DNA of 64,000 nt from Magnaporthiopsis rhizophila (taxonomy: Eukaryota; Ascomycota; Sordariomycetes; Magnaporthales; Magnaporthaceae), in the NCBI GenBank assembly GCA_003049465.1, contig PYSS01000039.1, positions 124,001 through 188,000 on the forward strand. Reading direction: 5' to 3'. Made by a program: the position numbers and the translations under genes. Positions 51,854 through 62,270 of this stretch are shown here, one piece after another. How positions within the stretch are numbered: position 1 is the stretch's first letter; each line of letters starts with the position of its first letter. The notes under the pieces were generated by a model that made no database searches, had not been told where the DNA came from, and saw only the letters and a program-made list of their open reading frames with translations.

Positions 51854-53542
51854 ATGCTTCCTCCACATGGCCATCACCCTCCCTCACGGACGCCCTCGCC
51901 GCCCGCAATCGCCGGCCCGCCCGCCGATGGCAACCGAGGCCTACGTCCCGGCCGCAGCGTTAGCGCCCGTCTGAGCCCCGACTCCTGCCTGCGCGTGCCC
52001 TCGCCGTCTTCCGCCTTTCTGCAACTGCCCGGCATGGGCTCCCCCGACGCCGCCGACGGCGCCAGACCGCCCAGCCGCGGCAACAACCCCTTCAACTTCC
52101 AGACCCAGATAATATCCACCTCGCCCGTCCGGTCGGTACGTGCTGTCTGTGTCCAGTCCCAAGGATCCCCCGCGCGCACGTCTTGGGCGAATGCGCGCGC
52201 GGGCATGGAAGCTAGGTAGCTAACCGTCTCGCGTTCCGCCGCTACGTAGAATGTCGGCCAGCGCCGCGGCCACCGATACAAGCACAGCAGCATCTCCGCC
52301 CAGCACCAGATCTTTCAGGAGCCGCCGCCGCGGCCGCCGCCCGTGCTACCGGCGTCGCTACCCGTGCCGACGCTGCGCGAGGCCTGGGCCAGCATGTACC
52401 GCGAGCAGCGCCTGCGCCTCTACTGGTGCCTCTGCCACGCCGCCGTCGCTGTCTACGTCTTCTTCTCCGCCTCGGGCAGCCTGGCCATGACGGCCCTGTC
52501 GCACCTCGTCTTCTTCGACGTCGGCTCCGCCGCCATCTGCGTCTGCGTCGACGTGCTCGGCAACTTCGAGGTCTGGCGCCGCAGCTCCGTCCGCCACCCC
52601 TTTGGCCTGCAGCGCGCCGAGGTCCTCGCAGGCTTTGCCATGTCCATCTTTCTCGTCTTTGGCGGCTTCGACCTGCTGAGCCACAACATCAAGCACATGC
52701 TCGAGGGCGTCGGCGAGCACGAGCACCACCTCCCCGTCATCCCCGCCGGCCCCGCCGACCACGCGCACGCCGACCACGCTTACGGCCACGGCCACGCGCA
52801 CTCCCACACCGTCCGCGTGAACCCCGGCGCCGTCGACACGGCCAGCCTGGCTGCCGTCGTGGCCACGCTGGTCAGCGCCTACGGGCTCAAGAACCACGGC
52901 CGCATCCGCCGCGCCATGCGCGTCCAGTACCCCTCGTACCTCTTTTCCCTGCTCCCGGGTGTGCTCTCGAACCCGTTCCACTTCCTCACCCTCTTCTTCT
53001 CGTTCCTGATGCTCCTCCTCCCCCTCCTCTCCGTCGGCACCTTCGTCTGGCTCGACCGCCTCGTCTGCGCCGCCATCGCCGTCAGCATGTTCATTCTCGG
53101 CGCCCGCCTGGCCGTCGCTCAGGGCCTGATGCTGCTCATGTCGTATCGCGGCGGTGCAGTCGCCGTCAGGCCGCCGACCGCTGCTGCTGCCAAGGCGGCG
53201 GCGGCGGCTGCTGCTGCTGCTGCTGCTGCTGCGTCTTCAGGAGGAGGAGTCGGAGGAGGGCCCGCGGCCGCCGACGATGGCGTCTCGGCCGTGGTGCGCG
53301 AGATCGAGGCCGAGCCCAACGTGGCGCGCGTCGAGGAGGCCCAGTTCTGGCAGGTCCACTACGGCCTCTGCATGGCGAACCTCAAGGTCTGCGTCGTCAG
53401 CGGCTGCGACGACGGCGCGCTGAGCCAGCTGCGCAGCCGCATCTCCCGCGTCATCCAGAACCGCCTGGGCGAGGGCTACGGCCGCGGGAGCAGTCTGCGG
53501 TGGGAGGTCACCCTACAGACGAGCACAGACTCCCGCTCATGA
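51854..53542 (+). CDS. ZRG17-type cation diffusion facilitator subunit
   Basis: This is a CDF-family membrane protein, most like yeast/fission-yeast Zrg17, which pairs with an Msc2/Cis4 subunit to load zinc into the ER or Golgi. There are two exons, 51854-52135 and 52250-53542 (524 aa), with donor GTACGT and branch GCTAACC; the join reads STSPVRS-NVGQRRGHRYKHSS. The N-terminal ~125 residues are Pro/Ser-rich. Six TM segments follow from about residue 150, with a His-rich loop (HAHADHAYGHGHAHSH, about 275-290) between TM4 and TM5. The usual zinc-site residues are altered: the TM2 site reads FFDVGSAAICVCVD and the TM5 site LSNPFHFLTLF, lacking the canonical paired Asp/His set. The cytosolic tail carries an Ala run and a ferredoxin-like CDF C-domain (ARVEEAQFWQVHYGLCMANLKVCVV). 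ER zinc supply would suit the ERAD E2 in this window, but that is general, not linkage evidence. Confidence 0.85.
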
Positions 53543-54242
53543 CACGAAGCCCAGCACGACATTTACCCGTCTGTTTCGCCGGCTCGAGGAGGTGTGTTTT
53601 TAATGGGAGATTCCAGGCTCATTTTTGTAACTGTTTTCGTGTTTCTGCGTACCTACCTAGCCATATCATATCTTTTTCTTGGGTGGCGGATTCGAAGCAT
53701 TCTCGCATATTCGTAGGATATAGCCATGGCGTTTAGCGATATACTACCTTGTACGTGAGCCCAAACACGATACCACCAAATGTGAAAGAATTTTCTTGAA
53801 ACAAAAATATCGCAAATCTCTTGCATTGATCTCTTGTTTCCATCGATATCCCCGACTACCTTGCCCAGCGATGGAATACATAGAATCGGGTATTCTTGCA
53901 CTTCTGTACATAAAAACTAACTCTACACTTTCCCCTCCAAACGCGTCCCCAAGAAGGTTGCGAATCACACGGACGCCCTTGACATGGAGGAAAGGGGTAA
54001 GTAAAATGCTACGTTCGAGACCGGACACCCTGATATAAAATTGCCCACCATTTTCATGTTAAACAAAGTCATCCAAAACTGTATAAATGATGAAAATGCA
54101 ATAAAACCAAAGACCTCACAAAAAAAAAACTCCATCTGATTGGAAAAAAAAAAAAAAAAAAAAAAGTCGTGAGCAAGTCGTATAACGGGCATGACCTGGG
54201 CTCTTTTTGTCCCTTTTCTTCTTGTTGTTATTGTTCCCTTTT
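53543..54242. other. Intergenic between convergent ZRG17-type gene and MGM1
   Basis: This 700-bp A+T-rich spacer lies between 3' ends. It holds A22 at 54144-54165 and a TACCTACCTAG motif at 53650-53660. No gene is supported. Confidence 0.55.
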
Positions 54243-57166
54243 CTAAAACAGACCCCAGCCCTTCTTCTTGTCCTGCGACCTCCTGCCGCCCATACCCGGG
54301 TGGTCGCGGCCCTCGAGCTGGCGTAGGCTCTCCATTTTCTCAAGCACGAGCTCGAGGAGCTCCTTGCGCTGGATCACTTCGAGGTGCCTCCTGATCTTGG
54401 GGTCCTCCTTGGCGAACTTCTCGATCTGATCCTGCGACAGGTGGCGGCCGAGCCTGGTGTCGAGCTCGCGCGGGAAGTTGTAGTTGAACTCGGACAGCAG
54501 CTCGACGTTGAGGAAGAGCACGGCCGTCGACGCGAGTTTGGTGGCCACCGCGTCCAGGAACACCTCTGGGCAGTAGTACTTGTTGGCCATGCTCTTACAC
54601 TGCTTGGATTTGACCGCCATCAGCCGCATGTTGATCATGTCGGCTCTGGTGCGGAGGAAAACAGCTTCCCGGCCTTTTTTGTTTTTATCATCAATCAGCA
54701 TGTCGCTAGCAAAAGAAGATACATCCGAGGGCTGTAGGATCGTCTAGATGATGGATTTATCCTACCTTTTTGGAGCAGAGCGGCACTGAAGCCGCCGGCC
54801 CCACTTGCACCCTGGCCTTCAACGACGACGTCGCCGCGCCTAGCCTTCTCGACGAAGTTGGTGACCTCCTTGAGCTTACGCCTGCCGCCGACCGAGTTCT
54901 CCAGATTCTTCATGGCGGTCTGGCATGCCTCGAGCTCACCTTTGAGGACGTCGGCCACGTGCTCGCGGCCGTGGTTCCACTCGCGCTCCTCCATGTCGAT
55001 CTCGAACTTGTAGGGCTTGATGCAGTTCTCGACCTGGTCGCTCGTGCTGTAGAAGCGGTCGTTCAGGATGCCAGACGCCGCCTCAGTGATGGCCTGCCGG
55101 GCGAAGGGGTGGTTGACAAACGTCGACTGCGCAATCAGGCCGTCGATGCGCGCCTGGATGCTGTTGGCCACTACTGTTGTCGCGAGCCGGCCGACGCCCA
55201 GCTTGGTGAGCCCGGAAGTGCAGGCGTCCAGCTGCCGGTGCCAGTATACAGAATCCGGGTCCGCCTTGGGCAGGTCCGCCAGATTCTCCAGCCCCGGCGG
55301 TGGTGGCGAGAGGTCCGTGATGGGCTTGTTCCAGTACCGCTGCGCCAGGAGGTCAAGGACGCGCTGGTCCAGCTCGTTCTTGAGCAGCTCGTGCATCTGT
55401 GGGCGGCCAAACTCCTCGGTAAACCGCTTGAATGAGTGCTTGAAGGCGTCTAGACTCTCGGCCAGATACGATTCGGCCGACAGCGGCCGGTCATTGTACT
55501 GCACCTTGAACTCGTACGTCGCCTCCTCAAGCTCCTGGCGGATGGCCTGACTTGTGCCCTGCAGACTGGCCGACATGGTCTGCTCCAGCACGCTCATGAG
55601 CTTCTTACGCAGAGTGGTGGTGCCAACGTGGATGCCGGCGTCGGGGCCAAACTCCATCGGGTGCGACGAGAAGAAAGACTGCTCATTCTTGGCGATGTTG
55701 CCCGACAGGTTGCCCGTACCCTTCTTAAAGAGACCAGTCGTCTGCGGGGCGCGGGAGATAACACCGACGTAGCCCAGACGCAGCGGATACTGCATATCGG
55801 TTAAGATGGCGGAGCCCCGTGTCGGCTCAACCAGGTCCATCTTGGTGACGACGCCGATGGTGCGCTCTCCCCGGGGATCGACGCGGCGGCTGGCCCGCAG
55901 CGCTGCCGAGTTCGCCAGATCGACGTCGGCGGCTGATATGGCTAGAATCACGTTGGGCGGCTGGATGTACTTGTCGCAGAGCTCCTGGATCTTTTGCTTC
56001 AGCTCAAGCGGCTGATTATGGCCCACAACTTGGATATAACCCGGAAGGTCGGTCAAGGAGAGATCCGGGACATTGGGTGAGTAGATGGAAAGGTGGATCG
56101 GGTCGTCTGAGACGCACTCGGACTCGGGCACAGCCAAGTTGAGCTCTGTGAGGGTCCGTTGGATGGACGCGAAGTCGGTGATTTTCCTGAGACCGAGATT
56201 GGGGAACTCGCCGTACTCAAGCTGGGAATCGGGTGTGTTGACGAGCGTCAACTCGATAGGCCGGCGGGTGACCATGTTTGTGCCCTTGGGGAGGAACTCG
56301 TGGCCAACGATGGCCTCAAGGACCGAGCTCTTTCCTGAAGACTGGGACCCGATGACGACGATGGATGGGAGAGAGAGCGTGCTCGACTGGCCGACCTTCT
56401 GGAGCATGTTTCGGATCTCGATCATCTTCTTGGTCAGGACCATCATCTGGTCGTCCTTGGCCGCCTGCTCGGGCGTGCGGTTGTCGCTCTCGGGCGACTG
56501 ATCATAGCCATAGGCGGCTGCGCTAGCCCCAGCGGCCGCAACGCCGGCGACCCGACTCTGCTTGGGCGGTTCCCTGCCTCCGTTGGGATCGGGCCCCCCG
56601 TTGCCGGTGGCCCCCTCCTCGTCTGCACGCATGATATTCCGCAGCCATTCTGGCAGCTCCAGGCTCTCTTTTGTGTTTTTCCAGCCCTGTTTCGTCTGTC
56701 CGGCGATGTCCAGGGCACCATCCCACAGGCCGCCAGCGGTCGTCGTTACCGTGTCCTTGGTGTTTCTATACAGGTCGTATGCCGAGTTGCTCACCTCTAC
56801 TGCACGTTAGCATCCATCCTCTCCGCATACGCCAGGAACGTGCTGTCGGTGACTGGGAGTGGGGTGGGGTTTCATACGGATGGCCTGATACTGGACCCAT
56901 GCAGCACCCCCGATCATCACGCCGCCGAACAGGGCGGGGATCCTGGCAAACTTGACCACCAGCTTGGGCAGGATCCTGGCGAAGGAGGCGTTCCGCACGG
57001 TGACGGCGTTGTGGAAGTCGTTGCCGGGAAGCCACATGCGGCGCTGGGCGGCGCGGACAACAGCATCAGAGCGCTGGAGCCCGCCGGTCGGCAGACGGTG
57101 GTAGTAGCGGACAGCGGCGCGGCGCACCGGGGCCAACGCCCCGACGGCAACAAGCCGTCCACTCAT
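54243..57166 (-). CDS. MGM1: Dynamin-like GTPase of the mitochondrial inner membrane
   Basis: This is the fungal OPA1, which fuses mitochondrial inner membranes and shapes cristae. There are three exons: 57166-56878, 56796-54766 and 54673-54243 (916 aa). The first join reads YQAI-Q-VSNSAYDLYRN; the second reads LLQK-GREAVFLRTRAD, matching the family. Retaining the second intron would end the protein early. Domains in order are an Arg-rich presequence, a TM segment (about 73-92, IPALFGGVMIGGAAWV), and an Ala-rich second hydrophobic stretch (RVAGVAAAGASAAAYGY, about 176-193) that could be the rhomboid Pcp1 cleavage site yielding the short form. The GTPase domain has G1 GSQSSGKSS at about 245-253, DLPGY (G3) and TKMD (G4). 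A stalk and the C-terminal GED (KYYCPEVFLDAV to HLEVIQRKELLELVLEKM) follow. It diverges from DUG3. Confidence 0.95.
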
Positions 57167-58262
57167 GGCGGGCCGGTCGGTCGACGGCCGAAGACTTGGG
57201 AGGCGGACAAGCGCGGCGTGGCACGTGTCTCAAGGTGCATGTGAGGGTTGGCGATGCCTTCAAGACATGCGGGCGTGGTCTGGAGGGGCTTGCGGGCGCT
57301 GGTGGCGACTGGGGTAGCTGCCAGATCGAGCTTGGGCGTAATTTTTGTGTCTGCCTCACCAGACCGCCAATGCAGCATGACGAGTGGCGTCAAATGCTCA
57401 GTGCACCGATCCCGGCCAACCATAGCGCCTTTGGTCCTCGGTTCGCTGGCGGCGGCGTCAAATTAAGATATGGCTCGTGCCCAACACGAGTCAGCCGCTT
57501 TCGAGAACACTAGTACCGCAACGAGTCAGGCGCAATCGGCGACCATGTGTTCTCAATATTCTGGCCTTTTTCGCTCAGGTCGCCTGTTTGTTTAGGAAGC
57601 CTCCCGGTTTATATGCGCTCGCTTTATCTGCCTTTAAGCTGTGTTCAAGACCAAGTGTTATCTGATGTAACTCTTGCACTATCTACGTGCTTCTCGGATG
57701 TCTCATCTGGTAAGAGCCCTCAATACCTCACATACTGAGTTTTCTATTGCGGACACCTACCGCCACTAGAGCCAACGTGGCGCAACGCTCAAAAAGGACG
57801 GCCCCGCCCCAAACGGGACACAACAGGGGACCTGCAAGGGTCCATCGCAGCGTGCATTGCCGAGAGACTACCCTGGCGACCCTGCCAAAATCAATTTCAC
57901 AGGGCGGTTTCGTCACACGTTGACACTTCAAACGCCGTCTTGGCATTGGTCCTGCACATGCTGCTGATGTCCACCCTCCGAGCATCCCTCCGAGCGCCCC
58001 AGTCACCGCAACAGGCAACGCGTTTGCCCACATTACGCCATCGCAGTCACAAAGCACGGTTGAGCGCTGTCGGCGCGCCGACTCCTGACCGCCTCCTCCA
58101 AGAAAGCGAGAGAACAAGGGAGGCAGAGAGATCTGAGCAGACCACCTGTCATCCAATAATTCTAGTCCGACACTTTGCAGCTTCCTCAGTATCAGCGCTT
58201 CACCTGCGCTGGTTCCATTCGACTCTATTTTCGACGACGGAAAGGTTCCGCGGCCCCGCAGG
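57167..58262. promoter_or_regulatory. Divergent promoter between MGM1 and DUG3
   Basis: This 1.1-kb spacer lies between two divergent start codons. Minus-strand frames here (for example 57728-58411) extend into the first DUG3 intron and have no motif; they are treated as shadows. Confidence 0.5.
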
Positions 58263-59955
58263 ATGTGCAGGTTTCTGGTACGTCCAACCAGGATTTTCCT
58301 TTCTGTCGCTTGTCTAAAGCCTTTGCTCTGACCCTCCACAGCCAGACCACCAGAACCGATGTCTCTCCGGAGCTCTGGTCGGGGAGGAGCCACACTGCTG
58401 ACGGTTGCCAACGACTCCCGGGCGCTCGCCGACCTAGGTTTACAAAGGCAGCGACGAGATCCTCCTCTCCAAGCTGATCCTTGAGCCCACGCATTCCATC
58501 CTCAAGCAGTCCTTCGACGCACGGTTGCGACTGGACACTCGCAGGGGCCAAAACAACGCCGATGGCTTCGGAATCGGCTTCTACACCTCGCCCAAGCTCG
58601 GCGCTGCGCCCTGCCTCTTCACCTCGACCATACCTGCCTGGAACTCGCCGAACCTGACCCGACTTGCCAGCAAGACGGCCTCGCGCCTGATATTCGCACA
58701 TGTCCGAGCCACGACTGAGGGCTCGCTCTCCGAAGACAACTGCCACCCCTTCTGTCATGGCAGCCTGATGTGGATGCACAATGGCGGACTCGGCGGCTGG
58801 AAGTACATCAAGCGCCGTCTCGGCGAGCGCCTGGCTGATCGCTGGTATCTCGGCGTAGTCGGTGGCACCGACAGCGAGTGGGCCTTTGCGCTCTTCCTCG
58901 ACACGCTGGAGCGCATGGGCTATGACCCCAGTTCCCAGCCTGAGAAGGGCTTTGGCCCCACGGTGCTGCGGAAGGCCATGTTGAAGACGATCGAGCTGAT
59001 CAACGGGCTGATCGACGCCATCCCCGAGAGCGTCATACACTCCGAGAACGTCGACACCCGCAGCCTGCTCAACTTTGCCCTCACCGACGGCCACAGCATC
59101 ATTTGCACGCGATACGTCAGCAGCTCAACCGACCAGGCCGCCAGCCTGTACTACTCGTCTGGGAGCCAGTGGGAAAACCGGCCATCTCCCGGAGACGACC
59201 GCAATTTCCAAATGGAGCGTCGCGACAAGGGCGCCGATGTTGTTTTAGTGGCCAGCGAGCCTCTGACGTTCGAGAGAGGTTTGCACGCCCCATGATCAAT
59301 CCCAAGCCTAATGCCAAAATCCGAAGCCCCCGAGACTCTGGCTAATGTTCACTTGCCAGAAAACTGGGTAAACGTCCCGACGAACTCTGTTCTCACTATA
59401 CATGGGCAGACCGTCATGGTCCATCCCATCATCGATCAGTACTCCAACCGGAGCCCAGGTCAAGCCCGATCGGCTGCCTTTGTGCATACCAAGGGCCTCT
59501 CTTCCAACGAGAAGCACGCTCTGATGCCTAGGCTGGAGGATACGGTCGCGGCAGCATCGTCAAGCGAGTCCGAGGGGCCCAAGAGGCCCCTTGCACCACC
59601 CTTCAGCATACTGCGGACCCGGTCGCCGGAGGTGAGCGCGGCTACGATAGCACGGGCTAGGACCCCGCTGTCGACGTTCGCCGACAGCTCCAGCCACTCA
59701 TCGTCGGCTCCCAACTCGCTGGTGGTGACGCGGCATTCAACACCCAACCCGCCGGCGCAGCGCAACATCAAGAAGAAGCGCATGTCCCTGAACGAGCTCG
59801 AGCAGAACCTTGGCAACGGCGGCCACGGTGGGGCAGCCGAAACCCCTGAACCCGAGTCGGAGCCTAACACACCTGCGGACGCAATTCCGCGCAATAACTT
59901 CGGTGATCCGAAGAAGATTTCACAGTTCTTTCCAGAACTTACGCTTCCTCCCTAG
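58263..59955 (+). CDS. DUG3: DUG3-type glutamine amidotransferase (glutathione degradation)
   Basis: This class II (N-terminal nucleophile) glutamine amidotransferase resembles yeast Dug3, which with Dug2 cleaves glutathione in the cytosol. There are three exons: 58263-58277 (15 nt), 58438-59278 and 59360-59955 (483 aa). Exon 1 encodes only MCRFL, yet supplies Cys2, the catalytic nucleophile after Met removal. The join gives MCRFLVYKGSDEILLSKL, exactly the family start. The first intron is 160 nt with a CTGACG branch. The glutaminase domain spans residues 2 to ~285: HSILKQSFDARLRLD, ADGFGIGFY, FAHVRATTEG, NCHPFCHGSLMWMHNGGL, GTDSEWAFALFL. The second join reads TFER-ENWVNVPTNSVLTI. The ~150-residue C-terminal extension is Ser/Pro-rich. 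Models lacking the mini-exon would start at a false internal site and miss the catalytic cysteine. Confidence 0.93.
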
Positions 59956-61335
59956 CGTGAGGATTTTTTGTGGCTTCTGAACGGAATATCCAACTGCCTT
60001 TACTTTGAGCTTGTATTGATCTAGTTCTCTCCAATTAACTCATAGCTCATTTCTCCTGTTATTTAATTTGGCCGCGTTTCGACCGTGCGTTTTGGAGTGT
60101 TTGTATAGCTGGCGTTTGGCACAACTGATAGGCTACTGGATATTTTGCCACCAAAGTTTTGTTACCCTTTTTATATCTCTCCGTCCCCTTGTGAAGGGCT
60201 TGGCCTGACATGCACCTCTTCTCTTCGAATCGGAACGGTAACCTGACTCACATCTACCCTCAGCCACGTCTTCTCTCGCATGTTATCAAAAATCTTCTCA
60301 TCAAACTATGATTAGTTCACACTGTCGTACTGCATCACCAGCATCCCGACCAGAGGAGGCAGGTGCATTTGGCTAGATGCCGGTGAGGTGATACGGATGG
60401 ATATTGCATTACGTGCCAAACCAAAAGCCAAGGCGAACAAAACCTTGCGTCTGTTCATCCGCAACGGATAGGTCCGATGTCTGTCACTTTGTGTCGGGGA
60501 AGTTGGTAGCACACAAAGTCCCACTGCAGACCAAGCGAGCTGGTAAACATCACCAACGATAGACCCTGACAGATAAGGTTTTTGCGAGCTAGAGACTCGC
60601 ATTTCCGTCGCCAGCGCAGTACAGCACAGCATAGTACATACAGTACATCACGTTTGTCCGCATGTCCGCCTGCAAGGGGTTTTTTTTTATAGTCGCACAT
60701 GATCTCTCCAAGTCGCACAGTTGCCGCTGGAAAGGCGAATCTGCAGCCATCAAGCACCCACGTTCTCATGGCGTCGCGGTCGAGACCGGTGGACTTCATT
60801 TTTTCTCGACTCATATATACTGCAGCGTAAAGATCCTGCTGCCATCAACCCGGCACCCGCCGGCAAGTACGCAGACCTATCGCCCGTGCTGCTTTCCGAA
60901 GGCAGATTTTTTCTGGACATAGACCTCGACAAACGGTCATCATGAGGTGCCAACAAAAATTGGCGCAAATCAACTTGTTGTTGGGCCTGGGGCTTGAACT
61001 GACGTCTAGAATCCGCGGCCGTTTGGGCATTTAGGGCCTGGCATCCCACATGGGTACGTCGTGCTTCCGTTGCGCTCGCTTCAAATTCCAGCCCTTAACT
61101 TGCCCCTTCCTCTGCTATCTTGGGCAGCCTCCCCGCCCCTGCCGTGGACTTTTGGCGGGCCTTTCCCGTTGGAGACAAACGGCGACCATTGCTTACCTTG
61201 ACTGCCGTTGTGGGAAAGAGCACCAGAGCACGCTAAGAAACCAACTCATCTACATCCAGCGAGAAGAGGGACCGTTGGAAGCCGCAACCGGGACGACTGC
61301 TCCGCAACTTGCCGGCTCAAGGTGCAGTGCCAGCC
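59956..61335. other. Intergenic, A+T-richer spacer
   Basis: This is 1.38 kb downstream of DUG3 with T-rich 3' sequence (59980-60190). Minus-strand frames at 60312-60814 have no motif. A TATA-like CATATATAC is at about 60811-60819. No gene is supported. Confidence 0.5.
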
Positions 61336-61533
61336 ATGGATGAGAGGCCGCGAAAGGTGCTGTCCTGGTATCTTCCCTTTCTGGGCCCCCTAACTCTCGC
61401 CACTCTCTTCCTTTTTGTTGCTCACCCTGGGTCACACATCGTCCCCACGGCCATCCTGAGCATCACATTGACCGGCACTCTAGTTTCGGCACTCTTCCTC
61501 CTACAATTCAAGACCAGCCAGAGAGTAGGCTAA
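61336..61533 (+). CDS. Possible small two-TM membrane protein (65 aa)
   Basis: This ATG-initiated frame has a basic N-terminus (MDERPRKVLSW) and two hydrophobic stretches, about residues 9-30 (YLPFLGPLTLATLFLFVA) and about 35-58 (IVPTAILSITLTGTLVSALFL), separated by a short polar turn, then a basic tail. The hairpin-like layout is coherent for such a short ORF. I do not recognise a family, and the ORF lies only ~215 bp upstream of the next start codon. It could be a real small gene or a hydrophobic chance ORF. Confidence 0.35.
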   Translation: MDERPRKVLSWYLPFLGPLTLATLFLFVAHPGSHIVPTAILSITLTGTLVSALFLLQFKTSQRVG

Positions 61534-61748
61534 TTTATGATCATTGACACCTCTACATCGATATAGACAGAGACGGCTAACATTGGCAACCACATACCTA
61601 CGGCAGACACGACGAAATCGTGCACCTTCTTTTGCATACCATCTACCCAGCCAACCCAGACAGTTTGCCAGCCACCTCAGCCTCCTTCTCTTCTTCGAAG
61701 CAAACCCGGACAAGACAAAATCCGCCATTGCACAGCCTCCCGCCCGCC

Positions 61749-62234
61749 ATGTGCAACCTCGCGGTATTGGAATACAAGTGCGAGCACAAGGACTCGTTCC
61801 TGGTTCACTGCCCCAAGGGCAATCCGGCCCAACTGTGCGAGCCGGCCGAGCAGACGCACCTGGCGCGCTACCGCTTTGACGGCAATTGCCTGGACTGCCA
61901 TGGGCGCTGGTGCACCGAGCAGGAAAATAATCGCAGAGCCTTGCTTAACGACGAGATCGCCAAAATCGTAGCCAAGAAGGACGACGTCTCTGCCCTGGAC
62001 CTGCGGAACATGCAGGAGCAGGCCCGCTACAAGGCCGCCTTTAGCGGCGAAGCCGCCCGCAAGAAGGAGGACGAGATGGAGGGCGACATCAGAATCAGCA
62101 AGGAATGGGCCATGACACACGCCAAGTTGATCTGGGACATGCTCTACCACGAGACTCCGGAGGACCATGCCCGCCTGGGGCGGCTCGAGAGCGTTCGCCT
62201 GAACGTGCTCACAGTGGTCGAGTGCGTTCTCTAG
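61749..62234 (+). CDS. Cysteine-containing hypothetical protein (161 aa)
   Basis: The frame starts at the ATG at 61749 and is intronless. The N-terminal half carries regularly spaced cysteines and histidines: MCNLAVLEYKCEHKDSFLVHCPKG, followed by LCEPAEQ and CLDCHGRWC. This spacing is like small fungal proteins with a presumed metal-binding N-terminus, although I cannot name the family. The C-terminal half is a charged helix (EIAKIVAKKDDVSALDLRNMQ to AKLIWDMLYHETPEDHARLGRL). The codon bias and lack of stops support coding. Only 36 bp separate its stop codon from the next ATG, so the two may belong to one transcript or the downstream start may differ. No function can be assigned. Confidence 0.6.
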   Translation: MCNLAVLEYKCEHKDSFLVHCPKGNPAQLCEPAEQTHLARYRFDGNCLDCHGRWCTEQENNRRALLNDEIAKIVAKKDDVSALDLRNMQEQARYKAAFSGEAARKKEDEMEGDIRISKEWAMTHAKLIWDMLYHETPEDHARLGRLESVRLNVLTVVECVL

Positions 62235-62270
62235 TGGGGGGAAACCAGAACCGGGAGCTCGACTGATGGG

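Noticed and set aside
51398..51877. 159-codon minus-strand frame
   Set aside because: It overlaps the first exon of the ZRG17-type gene and the divergent promoter, with no recognisable domain.
57728..58411. 227-codon minus-strand frame
   Set aside because: It overlaps the start and first intron of DUG3 and shows no family motif.
60955..61060. Possible tRNA around a TTCAAGCCC-like sequence
   Set aside because: No acceptor or T stem can be formed and the B box does not fit the consensus.
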